Of a DNA stretch of 38,276 nt, positions 1-7,483 are shown one piece after another. Source of the DNA: Aneurinibacillus tyrosinisolvens (GTDB lineage: Bacteria > Bacillota > Bacilli > Aneurinibacillales > Aneurinibacillaceae); contig NZ_BBWZ01000044.1 of the NCBI RefSeq assembly GCF_001015055.1, positions 1 through 38,276 of the forward strand. Direction: 5' to 3'. Each line of letters opens with the position of its first letter. The stretch's first letter is position 1. A program made the position numbers and the translations under genes. Below the pieces are notes generated by a model that did no database searches, had not been told where the DNA came from, and saw nothing but the letters and a program-made list of their open reading frames with translations.

Positions 1-52
1 TTATTTATTATACCGCCTTAATGAAATGAGTCTGGTGTAGAGCAATTGCACA

Positions 53-89
53 GAAAGCTTTATTTATTTCTCAAATAAATAAAGCTTTC
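53..89. repeat. perfect 17-bp inverted repeat, 3-nt loop
   Basis: Arms at 53-69 and 73-89 (GAAAGCTTTATTTATTT and its exact reverse complement) are separated by CTC. The hairpin covers the restored stop codon (64-66) of the broken histidine phosphatase gene. It has no T-tract on either side, so it is not a standard intrinsic terminator; it may be a 3' stabilising hairpin or a protein-binding site. Confidence 0.7.
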
Positions 90-596
90 CGTTCTCTGCT
101 GTTTTAACCTTCGGCCCTGTAAATCCCCTTTTTAAAAGTTCTTTCTCCATAAACATCATTAACGCAGCATGGCTCACAATAAGCACATTCTCCCCCCTTC
201 CAATAATGTTCTGTCAAAGACCGTACTTATGCGCCTCTTAACCTCTTCTATTTCTAACCGTGTTTTATGATTCATCATCCACGATACTTTCACTAGAATA
301 GCCCATACTAGAAAAGGCAGCCTCATATTTATTTTGAACTGAGGCAGTGGAATTTCTCTTAATTCTTTCATCCTTATAATGTTACCCCTGTAAATTTTCT
401 CCGCCGTCTTTACTGCTCTGGGCATATCGCTTGTGAGGCATCTCTGCCACTCTATATCGCCTAAATCGGTCTCCCCTTCTTCTATATCCGCTGCATCATA
501 TTCTTCAAACCATTCCACTAATTCCGTTACCGTTAAAAGCTTTTTCTCCGGAAACCCTTTTTTCACCTTGAAATGCCGAACCAAACCAACCTTCAT
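64..596 (-). pseudogene. histidine phosphatase superfamily protein, frameshifted
   Basis: The N-terminus MKVGLVRHFKVKKGFP carries the RH (here RHF) signature of the phosphoglycerate mutase-like histidine phosphatase family, in which this His is the phospho-acceptor. The reading frame hits a stop at 174. If one G is added to the G6 run (C6 on the + strand, about 192-197), translation continues as ENVLIVSHAALMMFMEKEL and ends at 64. That restored part contains the second catalytic His (VSHA), giving a protein of about 177 residues, normal for the family. The start has an AAGG/AAAGGG ribosome binding site in front of it. I see a single-base deletion in a homopolymer, either true inactivation or a sequencing error. 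The substrate cannot be told. Confidence 0.8.
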
Positions 597-639
597 TCCC
601 TTTCATCCTTCCTTCGAAAAAATCCGAGAGCCTATAAAT

Positions 640-946
640 CTAAAACAGTTTCGTACCTAAAACATGATCAAGCGGCACACAGCCTATCACTCTGCTGTCG
701 CTTTATATCATCTTCAAGCGTGCGCTTCTGTTCAACACGGCTGTCGATAATCACGACATCTCCGTAGTGGGGTTCTTTGTTTAATGTATGCGATAATTTA
801 GATATGTAGATGTGATCCTCATTATGCAATGTGGGCTCCATCGAACTTCCTAAAACCTTGGTGGGCTGAAATACAAATGCGCTTAAAATCGTAACGAATA
901 GGACGGGAAGAATAAGCCACTCCCCAACCTCTCTTATTATTTTCAT
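640..946 (-). pseudogene. signal peptidase I with internal deletion
   Basis: The first 75 residues are typical type I signal peptidase: an N-terminal membrane segment (WLILPVLFVTILSAFVF), the catalytic Ser motif GSSMEPTL and box C-like GDVVIIDSRVEQKRTLEDDIK. The open frame then stops at 668. The expected catalytic Lys region (usually VKRVIGxPGD) and the MGDNR-SDSR boxes are missing. In another frame, directly after QQSD, the sequence reads GCVPLDHVLGTKLF and stops at 640, which matches the usual C-terminus of the family (IGPVPLDHVLGK). So the gene has lost its middle, including the Lys general base, plus a frame change. The product cannot be an active peptidase. A good GGAGG ribosome binding site remains before the ATG. 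Confidence 0.82.
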
Positions 947-1101
947 GATTTATCCTCCATATTTTAAAAGTCGGTATACACACTATATTAAACGGATGTT
1001 TGCCAAAAAAGGTTTTAAAATCACTCATAAATTTTTCTCACGTGTTTATCCGCTTGAAAAACCCGCCCATATAAGCAATAATAAAACTAATTAAAGGGAT
1101 A

Positions 1102-1145
1102 AAAGCCCGGGAGATATCAGTTGAAGATATCTTCCGGGCTTTTTT
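1102..1145 (+). terminator. intrinsic terminator-like hairpin
   Basis: AAAGCCCGG-gAGATATC pairs with GATATCTtCCGGGCTTT around loop agttgaa, followed by TTTTTT. No + strand gene lies upstream, and it sits 40 nt before the small membrane protein gene, so it may be a relic or a leader attenuator. Confidence 0.7.
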
Positions 1146-1184
1146 ATTGTAAAGAAATTTCCAAATGTGAAGGAGGAAGAATAA

Positions 1185-1512
1185 ATGAACACATTGGTCG
1201 AATACAAGTGGATGATTCTGGCGGGCCTTGAGGTTTTAGCCTGGTTAGCCACTTTTTTTTATGCTTTATGCCAGATATGGTATGAAATCAACTCTCTGGT
1301 TCAGGGTAGGGGCGGTACTCTTTGCCGCTACAGGAGTTATCCCACAGGTGGTTATGGGAATCATCAATTATATGTTTACCCGGGAAGTAGATTTATTCAC
1401 CCTCATTATCGTGGGTCTTATCATATATGGGGCAACCATTGGCAAGAAGCAGGTTGCGAAGATGGATGCATGGGCCCGGGGCAAATTCTCAAAAGGGGAT
1501 GACACCGCCTGA
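1185..1512 (+). pseudogene. small membrane protein, frameshifted at poly-T
   Basis: The gene starts MNTLVEYKWMILAGLEVLAWLATFF with an AGGAGG site 9 nt upstream. At the T8 run (1253-1260) the frame changes: the true continuation MLYARYGMKSTLWFRVGAVL lies in the next frame and runs to 1512. Joined, it makes about 108 residues with three likely membrane segments (AGLEVLAWLATFFMLY, VGAVLFAATGVIPQVVMGI, LFTLIIVGLIIYGATI) and a basic C-terminal tail. One added T restores the frame. I do not recognise a function; it resembles conserved small Bacillales membrane proteins of unknown role. Homopolymer position makes sequencing error as likely as real loss. Confidence 0.7.
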
Positions 1513-1533
1513 AGAAACGCTTGCAGGTGCTTT

Positions 1534-1677
1534 TTATAATTTTCTCTGTTTCACAAAAACAAGATAAAGAATAGGAATTGCTCCCACGGCATATAACCCA
1601 AGAATACCAAGAACAAAATAAGGCTTATTAATGATATTATCATAGACCCAGTTCCACATAAGAACACTGTCTCCCAT
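1534..1677 (-). CDS. small single-span membrane protein (47 aa)
   Basis: The ORF encodes MGDSVLMWNWVYDNIINKPY followed by one strongly hydrophobic segment (FVLGILGLYAVGAIPILYLVF) and a basic end KQRKL. A modest AAAGGA site lies about 11 nt upstream of the ATG. The aromatic N-terminus, single span and positively charged end are typical of small bacterial membrane proteins, which suggests a real gene despite its size. It converges with the frameshifted small membrane protein gene. No family recognised; function unknown. Confidence 0.5.
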   Translation of the reverse strand: MGDSVLMWNWVYDNIINKPYFVLGILGLYAVGAIPILYLVFVKQRKL

Positions 1678-1909
1678 GCTTTTTTATTTCCTTTAATCAC
1701 CGTTTTTTTTCTTAGCTTCACCGAAGCACATATTTTTCAAACAGAAATACGGGAAAATATTTACTAAGTGAAAACGGCAGAGTATAGGCTCACTCCTTAA
1801 GAACTGCAGCATACGGCGCTCTATCCTTTACGTTCAAACTTGGGTAGAATAATACTTAGGAAATTTTCCACAGGATTAATAATGCCCATAGCGAAAGGAT
1901 TATCATCGA

Positions 1910-2929
1910 ATGGAAAATAACAGCATTATTGAACATAAAGTAGGGAATGCAACATTCTCCTGGAATACCCAAACAGGAAAGCTTTATTTTGATGGTGTAG
2001 AGTGTATTTTATTCTGGTTAAGCCCGGCATTCCAATTGCTGCTGGATGCAATCGAAGAAGTATCAGGTCAAGAATCCGCAACCGTGGTGTTAGAGACCGC
2101 AGGCTACCGTATGGGAGAGACTGTTGCCAACCACTATGCGGGCAGTGTAACAAAATTGGTGAGTGAGTTACCCCGTACCTATGCCGGGGCCGGCTGGGGG
2201 AAAGTTGAAATTCCTTACTATAGCCTGGAAGAGAAGAAGGCAACAACGCGAATTACAGACAGCTGGGAATACAGGATTAATCAAGTGCAGGGAAAAACAA
2301 AGATTGGCTCTTTTTTCCCCGGTCATTGGGCGGGAATTTTCAGCTCGCTGTTTAATGAAAATATGTGGTACCGGGTGAATAAAAGCCAGATTGCCGGGGA
2401 TGAATACGATGAAATTGAATTTTTCGCCTCCCCTATCACCCCACAGCAAAACATTCATGACTTCATTCGCCAGAACGAACAACGAAAGATTTACGAATTA
2501 GAACAAACGGTTATCGAACGGACAAAAGAGCTGAATTCACTCATTCAAGATTTGTCTGCCCCGGTTATTCCGGTTTTGGAACACATCATTGTCATTCCCC
2601 TTATTGCAAAGTATGATGCGAAACGTGCGGATGAGCTGCTGGAAAAAGCGCTCTATGGCGTAAAGCAGCACAATGCAAAATACTTGCTGCTTGATTTGAC
2701 CGGTCTGAAGCAAGTGGATGAGTATACGATCCAGCTTCTGCATAAATTAAGCCAGGCAACAAGGCTGTTAGGAACCCAATGCATCCTGGTCGGTATGTCG
2801 CCTGAGCTCGGCCAGAACATTGTAGCTTCTAACTATGCCATTGATGAAATCATAAGCTTTTCCACGCTGCAAAATGGCATTTCCTATGCTTTAATTCAAG
2901 AAGACATGCAGATTCTGAAAAGAAAATAA
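1910..2929 (+). CDS. RsbR-like STAS-domain protein
   Basis: 339 residues. The C-terminal part (about residues 215-335) is a STAS domain of the RsbR/stressosome type: an entry strand VIPLIAKYDAKRADELLEKAL, then LLLDLTGLKQVDEYTIQLL with the conserved DLTG, and RLLGTQCILVGMSPELGQNIV, a close match to the RsbR pattern. The Thr in DLTG corresponds to a phosphorylated site in RsbR paralogues. The N-terminal 200 residues form a sensor region with a VVLETAGYRMGETVANHYAG segment reminiscent of V4R/XylR-N-type ligand or heme pockets, joined by a short helical linker (QNEQRKIYELEQTVIERTKEL). Likely a cytoplasmic signalling protein feeding a sigma-B-like or diguanylate-type pathway; the partner genes are not here. 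No clear ribosome binding site; monocistronic and followed by a strong terminator. Confidence 0.75.
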   Translation: MENNSIIEHKVGNATFSWNTQTGKLYFDGVECILFWLSPAFQLLLDAIEEVSGQESATVVLETAGYRMGETVANHYAGSVTKLVSELPRTYAGAGWGKVEIPYYSLEEKKATTRITDSWEYRINQVQGKTKIGSFFPGHWAGIFSSLFNENMWYRVNKSQIAGDEYDEIEFFASPITPQQNIHDFIRQNEQRKIYELEQTVIERTKELNSLIQDLSAPVIPVLEHIIVIPLIAKYDAKRADELLEKALYGVKQHNAKYLLLDLTGLKQVDEYTIQLLHKLSQATRLLGTQCILVGMSPELGQNIVASNYAIDEIISFSTLQNGISYALIQEDMQILKRK

Positions 2930-2933
2930 CCGA

Positions 2934-2966
2934 AAGCCTGGCCATTCATCGGCCAGGCTTCTCTTC
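2934..2966 (+). terminator. intrinsic terminator
   Basis: AAGCCTGGCC attcatc GGCCAGGCTT followed by CTCTTCTTTC. It directly follows the stop of the STAS-domain gene and lies between convergent genes, so it may also help end modA transcription. Confidence 0.8.
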
Positions 2967-2981
2967 TTTCAAAGGATACAC

Positions 2982-3782
2982 TTAGTTAAAACCATATTTT
3001 TTCAGGATTTCTTTGCCTTTCTCACCGGAAAGGTAGTTTAAAAATAGTTTTGCTTCATTCGCATGGGCCGAGTTTATTATTACAGCTCCCGGATATACAA
3101 TCGGTTTATGCCATTCCGGCTTGGCTATAGCGATTTGCTTTACTTTTTTTGAGATTTGAGCATCGCTCGCATACACAACTCCTAAATCGGCGTTCCCCAA
3201 TTCCACATACGTAAGAACCTGGCGCACATCTTTTCCTAATACAAAACTGTTCTGCAGCTTGTCCCACAGTTTTAGCTTTTCAAATACTTCCTTCGTATAC
3301 CGTCCAACAGGCACGCTCTCAGGCTCGCCAATAGCGAATTGTTTAACCTTGCCAGGATCTATGTTTTCGAAGGACGAAATATTCAGCGGGTGCTCCTTAT
3401 TGGTTATCAGGACGAGCTCATTTTTCGCAAAATCCATCCGGGAGTCTTTTGCAATCAGGTTCTTGTTCTGCAATTCATCCATATCTTTTTTACTGGCGGA
3501 TAAGAAAAGATCGGCCGGTGCCCCCTGTTCTATTTGCTGGGCCAGCTTCCCGGAACTTCCAAAGCTATATGTTACATTTATGGCATGATGCTCCTGTTCA
3601 AATGATGTTTTAAGTTCGTTTAACGCATCGGTTAAGCTGGCTGCTGCCAAAATGATGATTTCCGTCTTTTGAGCACCGGTTGACGGTGAGGACATTGGTG
3701 CCGCCTTTTCATTCGTTGAACAACCCAAAGGAGCGATTAACAATAGCAGTATGATGAATACGAAACCAATTCTTTTACACAT
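2982..3782 (-). CDS. modA: molybdate ABC transporter substrate-binding lipoprotein
   Basis: The protein binds molybdate (or tungstate) outside the membrane and would hand it to a ModBC transporter. I start it at MCKRIGFVF because a GGAGG site sits just upstream; an upstream in-frame start (3821) is poorer. The signal sequence ends in a lipobox (IAPLG-C, Cys at residue 21), so it should be a membrane-anchored lipoprotein. ModA features follow: ILAAASLTDALNELKTSFEQ, SFGSSGKLAQQIEQGAPADLFLSA, KDVRQVLTYVELGNADLGVVYASDA and a C-terminal YLSGEKGKEILKKYGF. No modB or modC lies beside it, which is unusual; the partner may be elsewhere. Sulfate/tungstate specificity cannot be excluded. Confidence 0.9.
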   Translation of the reverse strand: MCKRIGFVFIILLLLIAPLGCSTNEKAAPMSSPSTGAQKTEIIILAAASLTDALNELKTSFEQEHHAINVTYSFGSSGKLAQQIEQGAPADLFLSASKKDMDELQNKNLIAKDSRMDFAKNELVLITNKEHPLNISSFENIDPGKVKQFAIGEPESVPVGRYTKEVFEKLKLWDKLQNSFVLGKDVRQVLTYVELGNADLGVVYASDAQISKKVKQIAIAKPEWHKPIVYPGAVIINSAHANEAKLFLNYLSGEKGKEILKKYGFN

Positions 3783-3987
3783 AAAAAAACCTCCATAGAA
3801 TTCTCCGTTTCTAACAATCAATTATAACGACTTCCAACGGTTTATAGCTAGATGTAAGAATAAACAAATAGCCGCGTGCCATGCTGCGGCAAAAGAAAAA
3901 GCTATACCAGCCATGATACTTGCCGTTCCTATTTTTCACCATATAGAATCTATTGTTGTATGTTCATTTTCAGGAGGAGGCAGAAAG

Positions 3988-4332
3988 ATGGAGCACAAAA
4001 ATTATCATACACACAACATGGAATTTATTTATTGGCAGAATAGACAGCAGGTGCACCGGCACAATTACTCGATTATGACTTCGTACAGTCAGAATCACGC
4101 TCATCAGATGCATGGGGTAACATCCGCTGATCCTGGCGATATAGACAACCATGTTCATTATTATGAAGGTATGACGACCTTTATGGACGGTCATGTTCAT
4201 TACTATCGCGGAATGACCGGACCGGCCATTCCTCTACCCAGCGGGGGGCATATCCACGAGTTTGCTGGCAGGACCTCGTACAATGATATGCACACCCATA
4301 ATTACCACGGAAGAACAGGGGCAGGCTACTAG
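3988..4332 (+). CDS. YmaF family histidine-rich protein
   Basis: 114 residues from the ATG at 3988, chosen because AGGAGGAGG lies 7 nt upstream; the longer frame from 3913 has no such site. The protein is full of paired His/aromatic motifs (HTHN, HRHNY, HAHQMHG, HVHYYEGMT, HVHYYRGMTGPAIPL, HIHEFAGRT, HTHNYHGRTG) repeated about every 18-25 residues. This is the YmaF family pattern, whose function is unknown. No signal peptide or membrane segment is visible. The regular His pairs suggest metal binding, as inference only. It is followed by a small membrane protein gene on the same strand. Confidence 0.8.
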   Translation: MEHKNYHTHNMEFIYWQNRQQVHRHNYSIMTSYSQNHAHQMHGVTSADPGDIDNHVHYYEGMTTFMDGHVHYYRGMTGPAIPLPSGGHIHEFAGRTSYNDMHTHNYHGRTGAGY

Positions 4333-4454
4333 CATGATCCGCGTCTCTTTATCCATGTAACCAGTTCTGAAAAATCACGTGAAAATGGCTTATGAAAAGG
4401 TTTTAAAATAGCCTCTCTTTGTTCACCCTAAAGAAACAAGGAGGAGGTTTTTTT

Positions 4455-4580
4455 GTGAAAGATTGGCTTTATACACATGTCATTACTTCTGGTGCTTATC
4501 TCGTTGCCGCACCACTTATTATACTTGGCTTTATAATTCTTACCTGTTATAAAATCGTAAGTATGCTTAATAAAAGGTAA
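4455..4580 (+). CDS. small single-span membrane protein (41 aa)
   Basis: A GTG start lies 8 nt after a very strong AAGGAGGAGG site. The product has a short polar N-terminus (MKDWLYTHVITSGA), one hydrophobic span (YLVAAPLIILGFIILTCY) and a basic tail KIVSMLNKR. The ribosome binding site is among the best in the window, which supports real translation. The gene ends 7 nt before the left attachment repeat of the prophage, so before integration it would have converged with zur. Function unknown. Confidence 0.6.
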   Translation: MKDWLYTHVITSGAYLVAAPLIILGFIILTCYKIVSMLNKR

Positions 4581-4587
4581 TTTAAAT

Positions 4588-4667
4588 AAGAAAAACCCCT
4601 TATCATCAAGGGGTTTCACACTCTCGCTCCCTCACATTCAGAACAGCACCCCTAAATTTCGAATTTA
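4588..4667. repeat. attL: left copy of 80-bp zur 3'-end direct repeat
   Basis: 77 of 80 bases match 10356-10435; the first 41 (4588-4628) are identical. The repeat carries the zur terminator (AACCCCTT/AAGGGGTT), the zur stop codon and its last codons. A duplicated gene 3' end bordering a region with phage genes and an integrase end is the signature of site-specific integration. Confidence 0.85.
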
Positions 4668-4781
4668 AAGAAGTGCAAAAACATTGGTAAACCGTATTGG
4701 ACCCTATAGTTGAAAAGCCTTGAATTTACTGAGTTTATCCATTAGTGTATTCATTTTGATTAACATGATTTACTTGTGTGC

Positions 4782-4830
4782 GTGGTCACTTTGGTGGTCA
4801 ATGTGGTCAAATACAAAAGCTTGGTCAAAT
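4782..4830 (+). repeat. four GTGGTCA/TTGGTCA direct repeats (left arm-type sites)
   Basis: GTGGTCA at 4782-4788 and 4794-4800, GTGGTCAAA at 4803-4811 and TTGGTCAAAT at 4821-4830. They lie about 115 bp inside the left attachment repeat. The rest of 4668-4998 shows no convincing gene; open frames there have no ribosome binding site or recognisable motif. Confidence 0.55.
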
Positions 4831-4998
4831 CGACCGGGCTTTTTACATATCCCAAAAATCTTCTGCTTTAACATATGGAGTAGCATGCAGAATGCCGGAC
4901 TCGCCTACATCTTTATTCAACTTTCACTGCTATTTTGAGGGTACCCACATGATTCGGTGGCAGTACGGTTACTCGCTGATGCTGGATCATCCGCTCAA

Positions 4999-5484
4999 TT
5001 AATCGGAACGCATCTCTGAGGATGAACCTGCACACCGTTCATCGTCACCGCGAAACCAAGCGGTGTATGTATCTTTATCAAATCCGTCAAACACGAGGGT
5101 GTGACCTTGCTCGCATTCCGGTTTTCCTTCGGGGGAGCAGTGCTCGGGAACCGGTACTTTTTCGGGGTTGGGGACGCCAATAAAAGTACGCCAAGCTTGA
5201 TTTTTCGGTTCTTTCAATTGCCTTTCCAGTTCTCGAAACGAGGATATCTCCGGACGTGTAAAGTACAGGTAGTGCATCCGAAAGGAGACTCTGGGATCGA
5301 CCGGAGGGCGACCGCCATCCTTGTAAAGTGGAGCGATCTTCTCGATCACAATCGTGTCATCCACATGATTGATGTAGTCAATCAGTTCCGCATCAAAACC
5401 GAGTGTGTTATAGTAGTGGTAGGGTAGCAGCTGTAGCTGTAAATCCATGAAAATGCACCTCGCGTTTTTGTTTTCCATACCCAT
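4999..5484 (-). pseudogene. IS transposase N-terminal fragment (DUF772-like)
   Basis: Residues 12-110 match the N-terminal domain of IS1182/IS5-like transposases: DLQLQLLPYHYYNTLGFDAELIDYI, then KDGGRPPVDPRVSFRMHYLYF and SSFRELERQLKEPKNQAWRTFIGV. After VPVPEHCSPEGKPECEQGHT the sequence changes character and resembles a later, cysteine-containing part of such proteins (GFDKDTYTAWFRGDDERCAG), so an internal deletion is likely. The protein is 161 residues against 400 or more for the family, and no DDE catalytic core is seen. No terminal inverted repeats could be identified. Dead remnant inside the prophage. Confidence 0.7.
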
Positions 5485-5541
5485 AAGGGGTACATTTTGA
5501 ACAGGCTCTCATATGGTAAATATATAATGAAATAGAGGATA

Positions 5542-5575
5542 CCCCGCTGCCAGATAGGTAGCGGGGATTTTTGTG
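5542..5575 (+). terminator. intrinsic terminator-like hairpin
   Basis: CCCCGCTgCC agata GGtAGCGGGG followed by ATTTTT. The T-tract is on the + strand although no + strand gene lies directly upstream; probably a relic of lost phage or IS sequence. Confidence 0.6.
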
Positions 5576-5595
5576 TTACATAAAAAAATAACAGC

Positions 5596-6006
5596 CTAAG
5601 CCGGTGGGTTCTGTTGCATCGTTGCTTTAATTTCTGCAAGTTGCGCTTCTAGTTGAGAAATTCGATCCAACTTTTCTTGATTTGGATCTGGAACAGGTGC
5701 TACAGGTTCGGGAGGAGCCTCTTAAACGGTTTGGTCTTGTGGAGCTTCTTGTTCGTCTGTTTTCACAGAAGCATCTGTTTGTGCTTGGACCGAAGTATCG
5801 AGCGTCATCATTTCAAGTGGTATTGCAGTAATAACAGAAGGTTGTTTGGCATCTACATACGCTTGACCAAATATGTACGCCATAATAACACCCGCCATTG
5901 ACATTACGCCCTGTTCCGGAATATGAAGACCGAATCCTTGGTTTGCGACAATAAGAGCTGCAATTACAATGGCCATCCATAATTTGCGTGATTTTAATTT
6001 CCCCAT
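5596..6006 (-). pseudogene. phage membrane protein (holin-like) with in-frame TAA and coiled-coil tail
   Basis: The open frame (to 5722) gives 94 residues: MGKLKSRKLWMAIVIAALIVANQGFGLHIP, a second hydrophobic stretch MSMAGVIMAYIFGQAYVDAK, then an acidic, Gln-rich tail. It sits 25 nt after the endolysin in a lysis cluster, fitting a holin or accessory phage membrane protein. Directly after the TAA at 5722-5724, the same frame stays open for 41 more codons, EAPPEPVAPVPDPNQEKLDR followed by ISQLEAQLAEIKATMQQ, ending at 5596. This looks like a proline-rich linker and heptad coiled coil belonging to the original protein. So TAA is probably a nonsense change, though the shorter product may still work. 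Confidence 0.6.
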
Positions 6007-6031
6007 GTGTATAGCCTCCGTTTTTGGTTTA

Positions 6032-6838
6032 TTAGGATTCTAACGCTTTCCAGGTTTGAGGACCGACAATACCATCCATTTGGAGCTTTTTTGCTTTTTG
6101 GAAGGCTTTGACCTGTGTAGTTGTCTTTGGTCCAAACAATCCATCGGGGGTGGTTACAAATCCCTTCCGTGTTAAATCCTTTTGAAGTCGGATAACATCC
6201 GCTCCTTTATCTCCTTGTTTTAAAACAGAGGAGGGGATGTGAACTGGTGGTTTCTCAACTTTCGATGGAGCAAAGTCACGATAGGCCCAATTCAGATCAA
6301 CATCTCCGTTGATGCCATTTACACGACCTGTTGATGTGTATTGCCAGATATCTGCGCTTTGAATAAGATTTCCTCCGTAATGGGCAATCCACTTGGCGAA
6401 AGGCGCTAACTTTGAGGCATCCAAAGCGGAACTCATAAAATATTCTCCCGTGTAAATCATGGCAAAGTATCCGGCCTTCTCAATAGCTCGGAGGAATACC
6501 ACAGCGGCATCTGTTAACTCTGCTTGGCTTGCCCCTTTTTTATTCTCTTCCAGGTCTAAAACGACAGGGTAATCAAAAGAGATTCCTGCAATTTTGCCGA
6601 GGAAATATTGCACTTCTGCTTGTGCTTCAGCTACATTGCTGAATTTAGCATAATGGTACGTTCCTAAATGGATTCCATTCGCTTTGGCACCTGCTGCATA
6701 CTCGTTGAAAGTAGGATCAAAGTAGGTTGTCCCTTCCGTTGCTTTTATGAAGACAAACTGCACACCATCTGCCGCGACTTTCTGCCAGTCGATGTTTCCC
6801 TGCCAGTGGGAAACGTCGATTCCTTTTATTTGGGTCAC
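6032..6838 (-). CDS. endolysin: GH25 lysozyme with C-terminal peptidoglycan-binding domain
   Basis: The enzyme hydrolyses the beta-1,4 bond between MurNAc and GlcNAc in peptidoglycan, for phage release. The GH25 signature is clear: KGIDVSHWQGNIDWQKV at the start, FIKATEGTTYFDPTF, GTYHYAKFS, the catalytic pair in VVLDLEENK (Asp about 95, Glu about 97) and IWQYTSTGRVNGINGDVDLNW. The C-terminal 65 residues are a PG_binding_1 domain (LKQGDKGADVIRLQKDL, DGLFGPKTTTQVKAFQ, DGIVGPQTW). I start at the GTG at 6838 because AAAGGAGG lies 10 nt upstream and the fold begins at once; an ATG at 6898 is in frame but has a weak site and would add a duplicated 20-residue tail. No signal peptide, consistent with holin-dependent export. 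Confidence 0.9.
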   Translation of the reverse strand: MTQIKGIDVSHWQGNIDWQKVAADGVQFVFIKATEGTTYFDPTFNEYAAGAKANGIHLGTYHYAKFSNVAEAQAEVQYFLGKIAGISFDYPVVLDLEENKKGASQAELTDAAVVFLRAIEKAGYFAMIYTGEYFMSSALDASKLAPFAKWIAHYGGNLIQSADIWQYTSTGRVNGINGDVDLNWAYRDFAPSKVEKPPVHIPSSVLKQGDKGADVIRLQKDLTRKGFVTTPDGLFGPKTTTQVKAFQKAKKLQMDGIVGPQTWKALES

Positions 6839-6886
6839 TTTATTCAAGCCTCCTTTTATTTGATTTATTTTATTCAAACCTGCTTT
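6827..6886. repeat. 30-bp tandem duplication at the endolysin start
   Basis: Two imperfect 30-bp units encode K-AGLNKINQI and K-GGLNKVTQI in the extended frame. Only the second unit has the AAAGGAGG and GTG combination, so the duplication probably created extra in-frame sequence upstream of the real start. Confidence 0.6.
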
Positions 6887-7401
6887 AACTTGTCCCATTC
6901 TTAGTATTTTCGGGCTGATTACCCTGTTCTTCTTGTTTTCTCATAGCTCTTTGTGTTTTGGCTGCAATTTCAGAACTAACAAACTTTACAACCGAATCAG
7001 GGATAAGCCTTCCCCAGCCTGCGCGATAGGCGTTTGCTGTTGCACTCTGCCAATAGTGGTATATAAGCCCGAATGTCATAGCATAGAAGACAAATCCTGG
7101 TGTATTCATTGCCTTATCAAGCAGGTTCCCGAACATCGGAAACGGTAGAATGAGAACAGAGTACAAAAAAACCCTTGCAGTCCATATTCAGATGAATATG
7201 TTTTGTCTTTATGCGCTGCAGCGATACCTGCAACCCAATCCATTCCTATGGTTAAAAGAAAAAGGTAAATAATCGTTACTCGTCCTCGCCATAAACCAAA
7301 TTGATATACGGCGTTAGAGATAACCCCGCACTAGCAGCTATTGTATTTTCTTTGGTTATTAAGGTATCGATATTTAACTGGGACAGACTAAATCTCTTCA
7401 T
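6885..7401 (-). pseudogene. phage holin with two single-base frameshifts
   Basis: Starting at the ATG at 7401 (GAGGAG site), the protein reads MKRFSLSQLNIDTLITKENT and then changes frame. Adding one G to the C4 run (7324-7327) continues as VISNAVYQFGLWRGRVTIIY, LFLLTIGMDWVAGIAAAHKD, KTYSSEYGLQG. Adding one T to the A7 run (7165-7171) continues as FLYSVLILPFPMFGNLLDKA and so on to TKNGTS at 6885. The joined 172-residue protein is a convincing phage holin of the toxin-secretion/phage-lysis family, whose signature is a MDW-AG-AA segment with -SS--G--G and -NLLDK- following. It would form lesions that release the downstream endolysin, whose gene follows directly. Two errors in homopolymers suggest sequencing artefact or decay. 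Confidence 0.78.
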
Positions 7402-7431
7402 ATTTTCTCCTCACCCCCTTTCTATAGGGGA

Positions 7432-7459
7432 ATAAAAATAGGAGCCACTAAGGGCTCCT
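7432..7459 (-). terminator. intrinsic terminator of the GH8 gene
   Basis: On the minus strand AGGAGCCC ttag tGGCTCCT is followed by ATTTTTATT. It lies 25 nt after the GH8 stop codon and separates it from the lysis genes. Confidence 0.75.
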
Positions 7460-7483
7460 GTAAATGTATTTTTTAACTGTCTG

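Noticed and set aside
3855..3900. GCCGC/GCGGC hairpin upstream of modA as a riboswitch (Moco-type)
   Set aside because: Too short and simple for a molybdenum-cofactor riboswitch; no conserved core could be seen.
4720..5002. Overlapping + strand open frames inside the left prophage end
   Set aside because: No ribosome binding site, no recognisable motif, and the region is better explained by integrase arm-type repeats.
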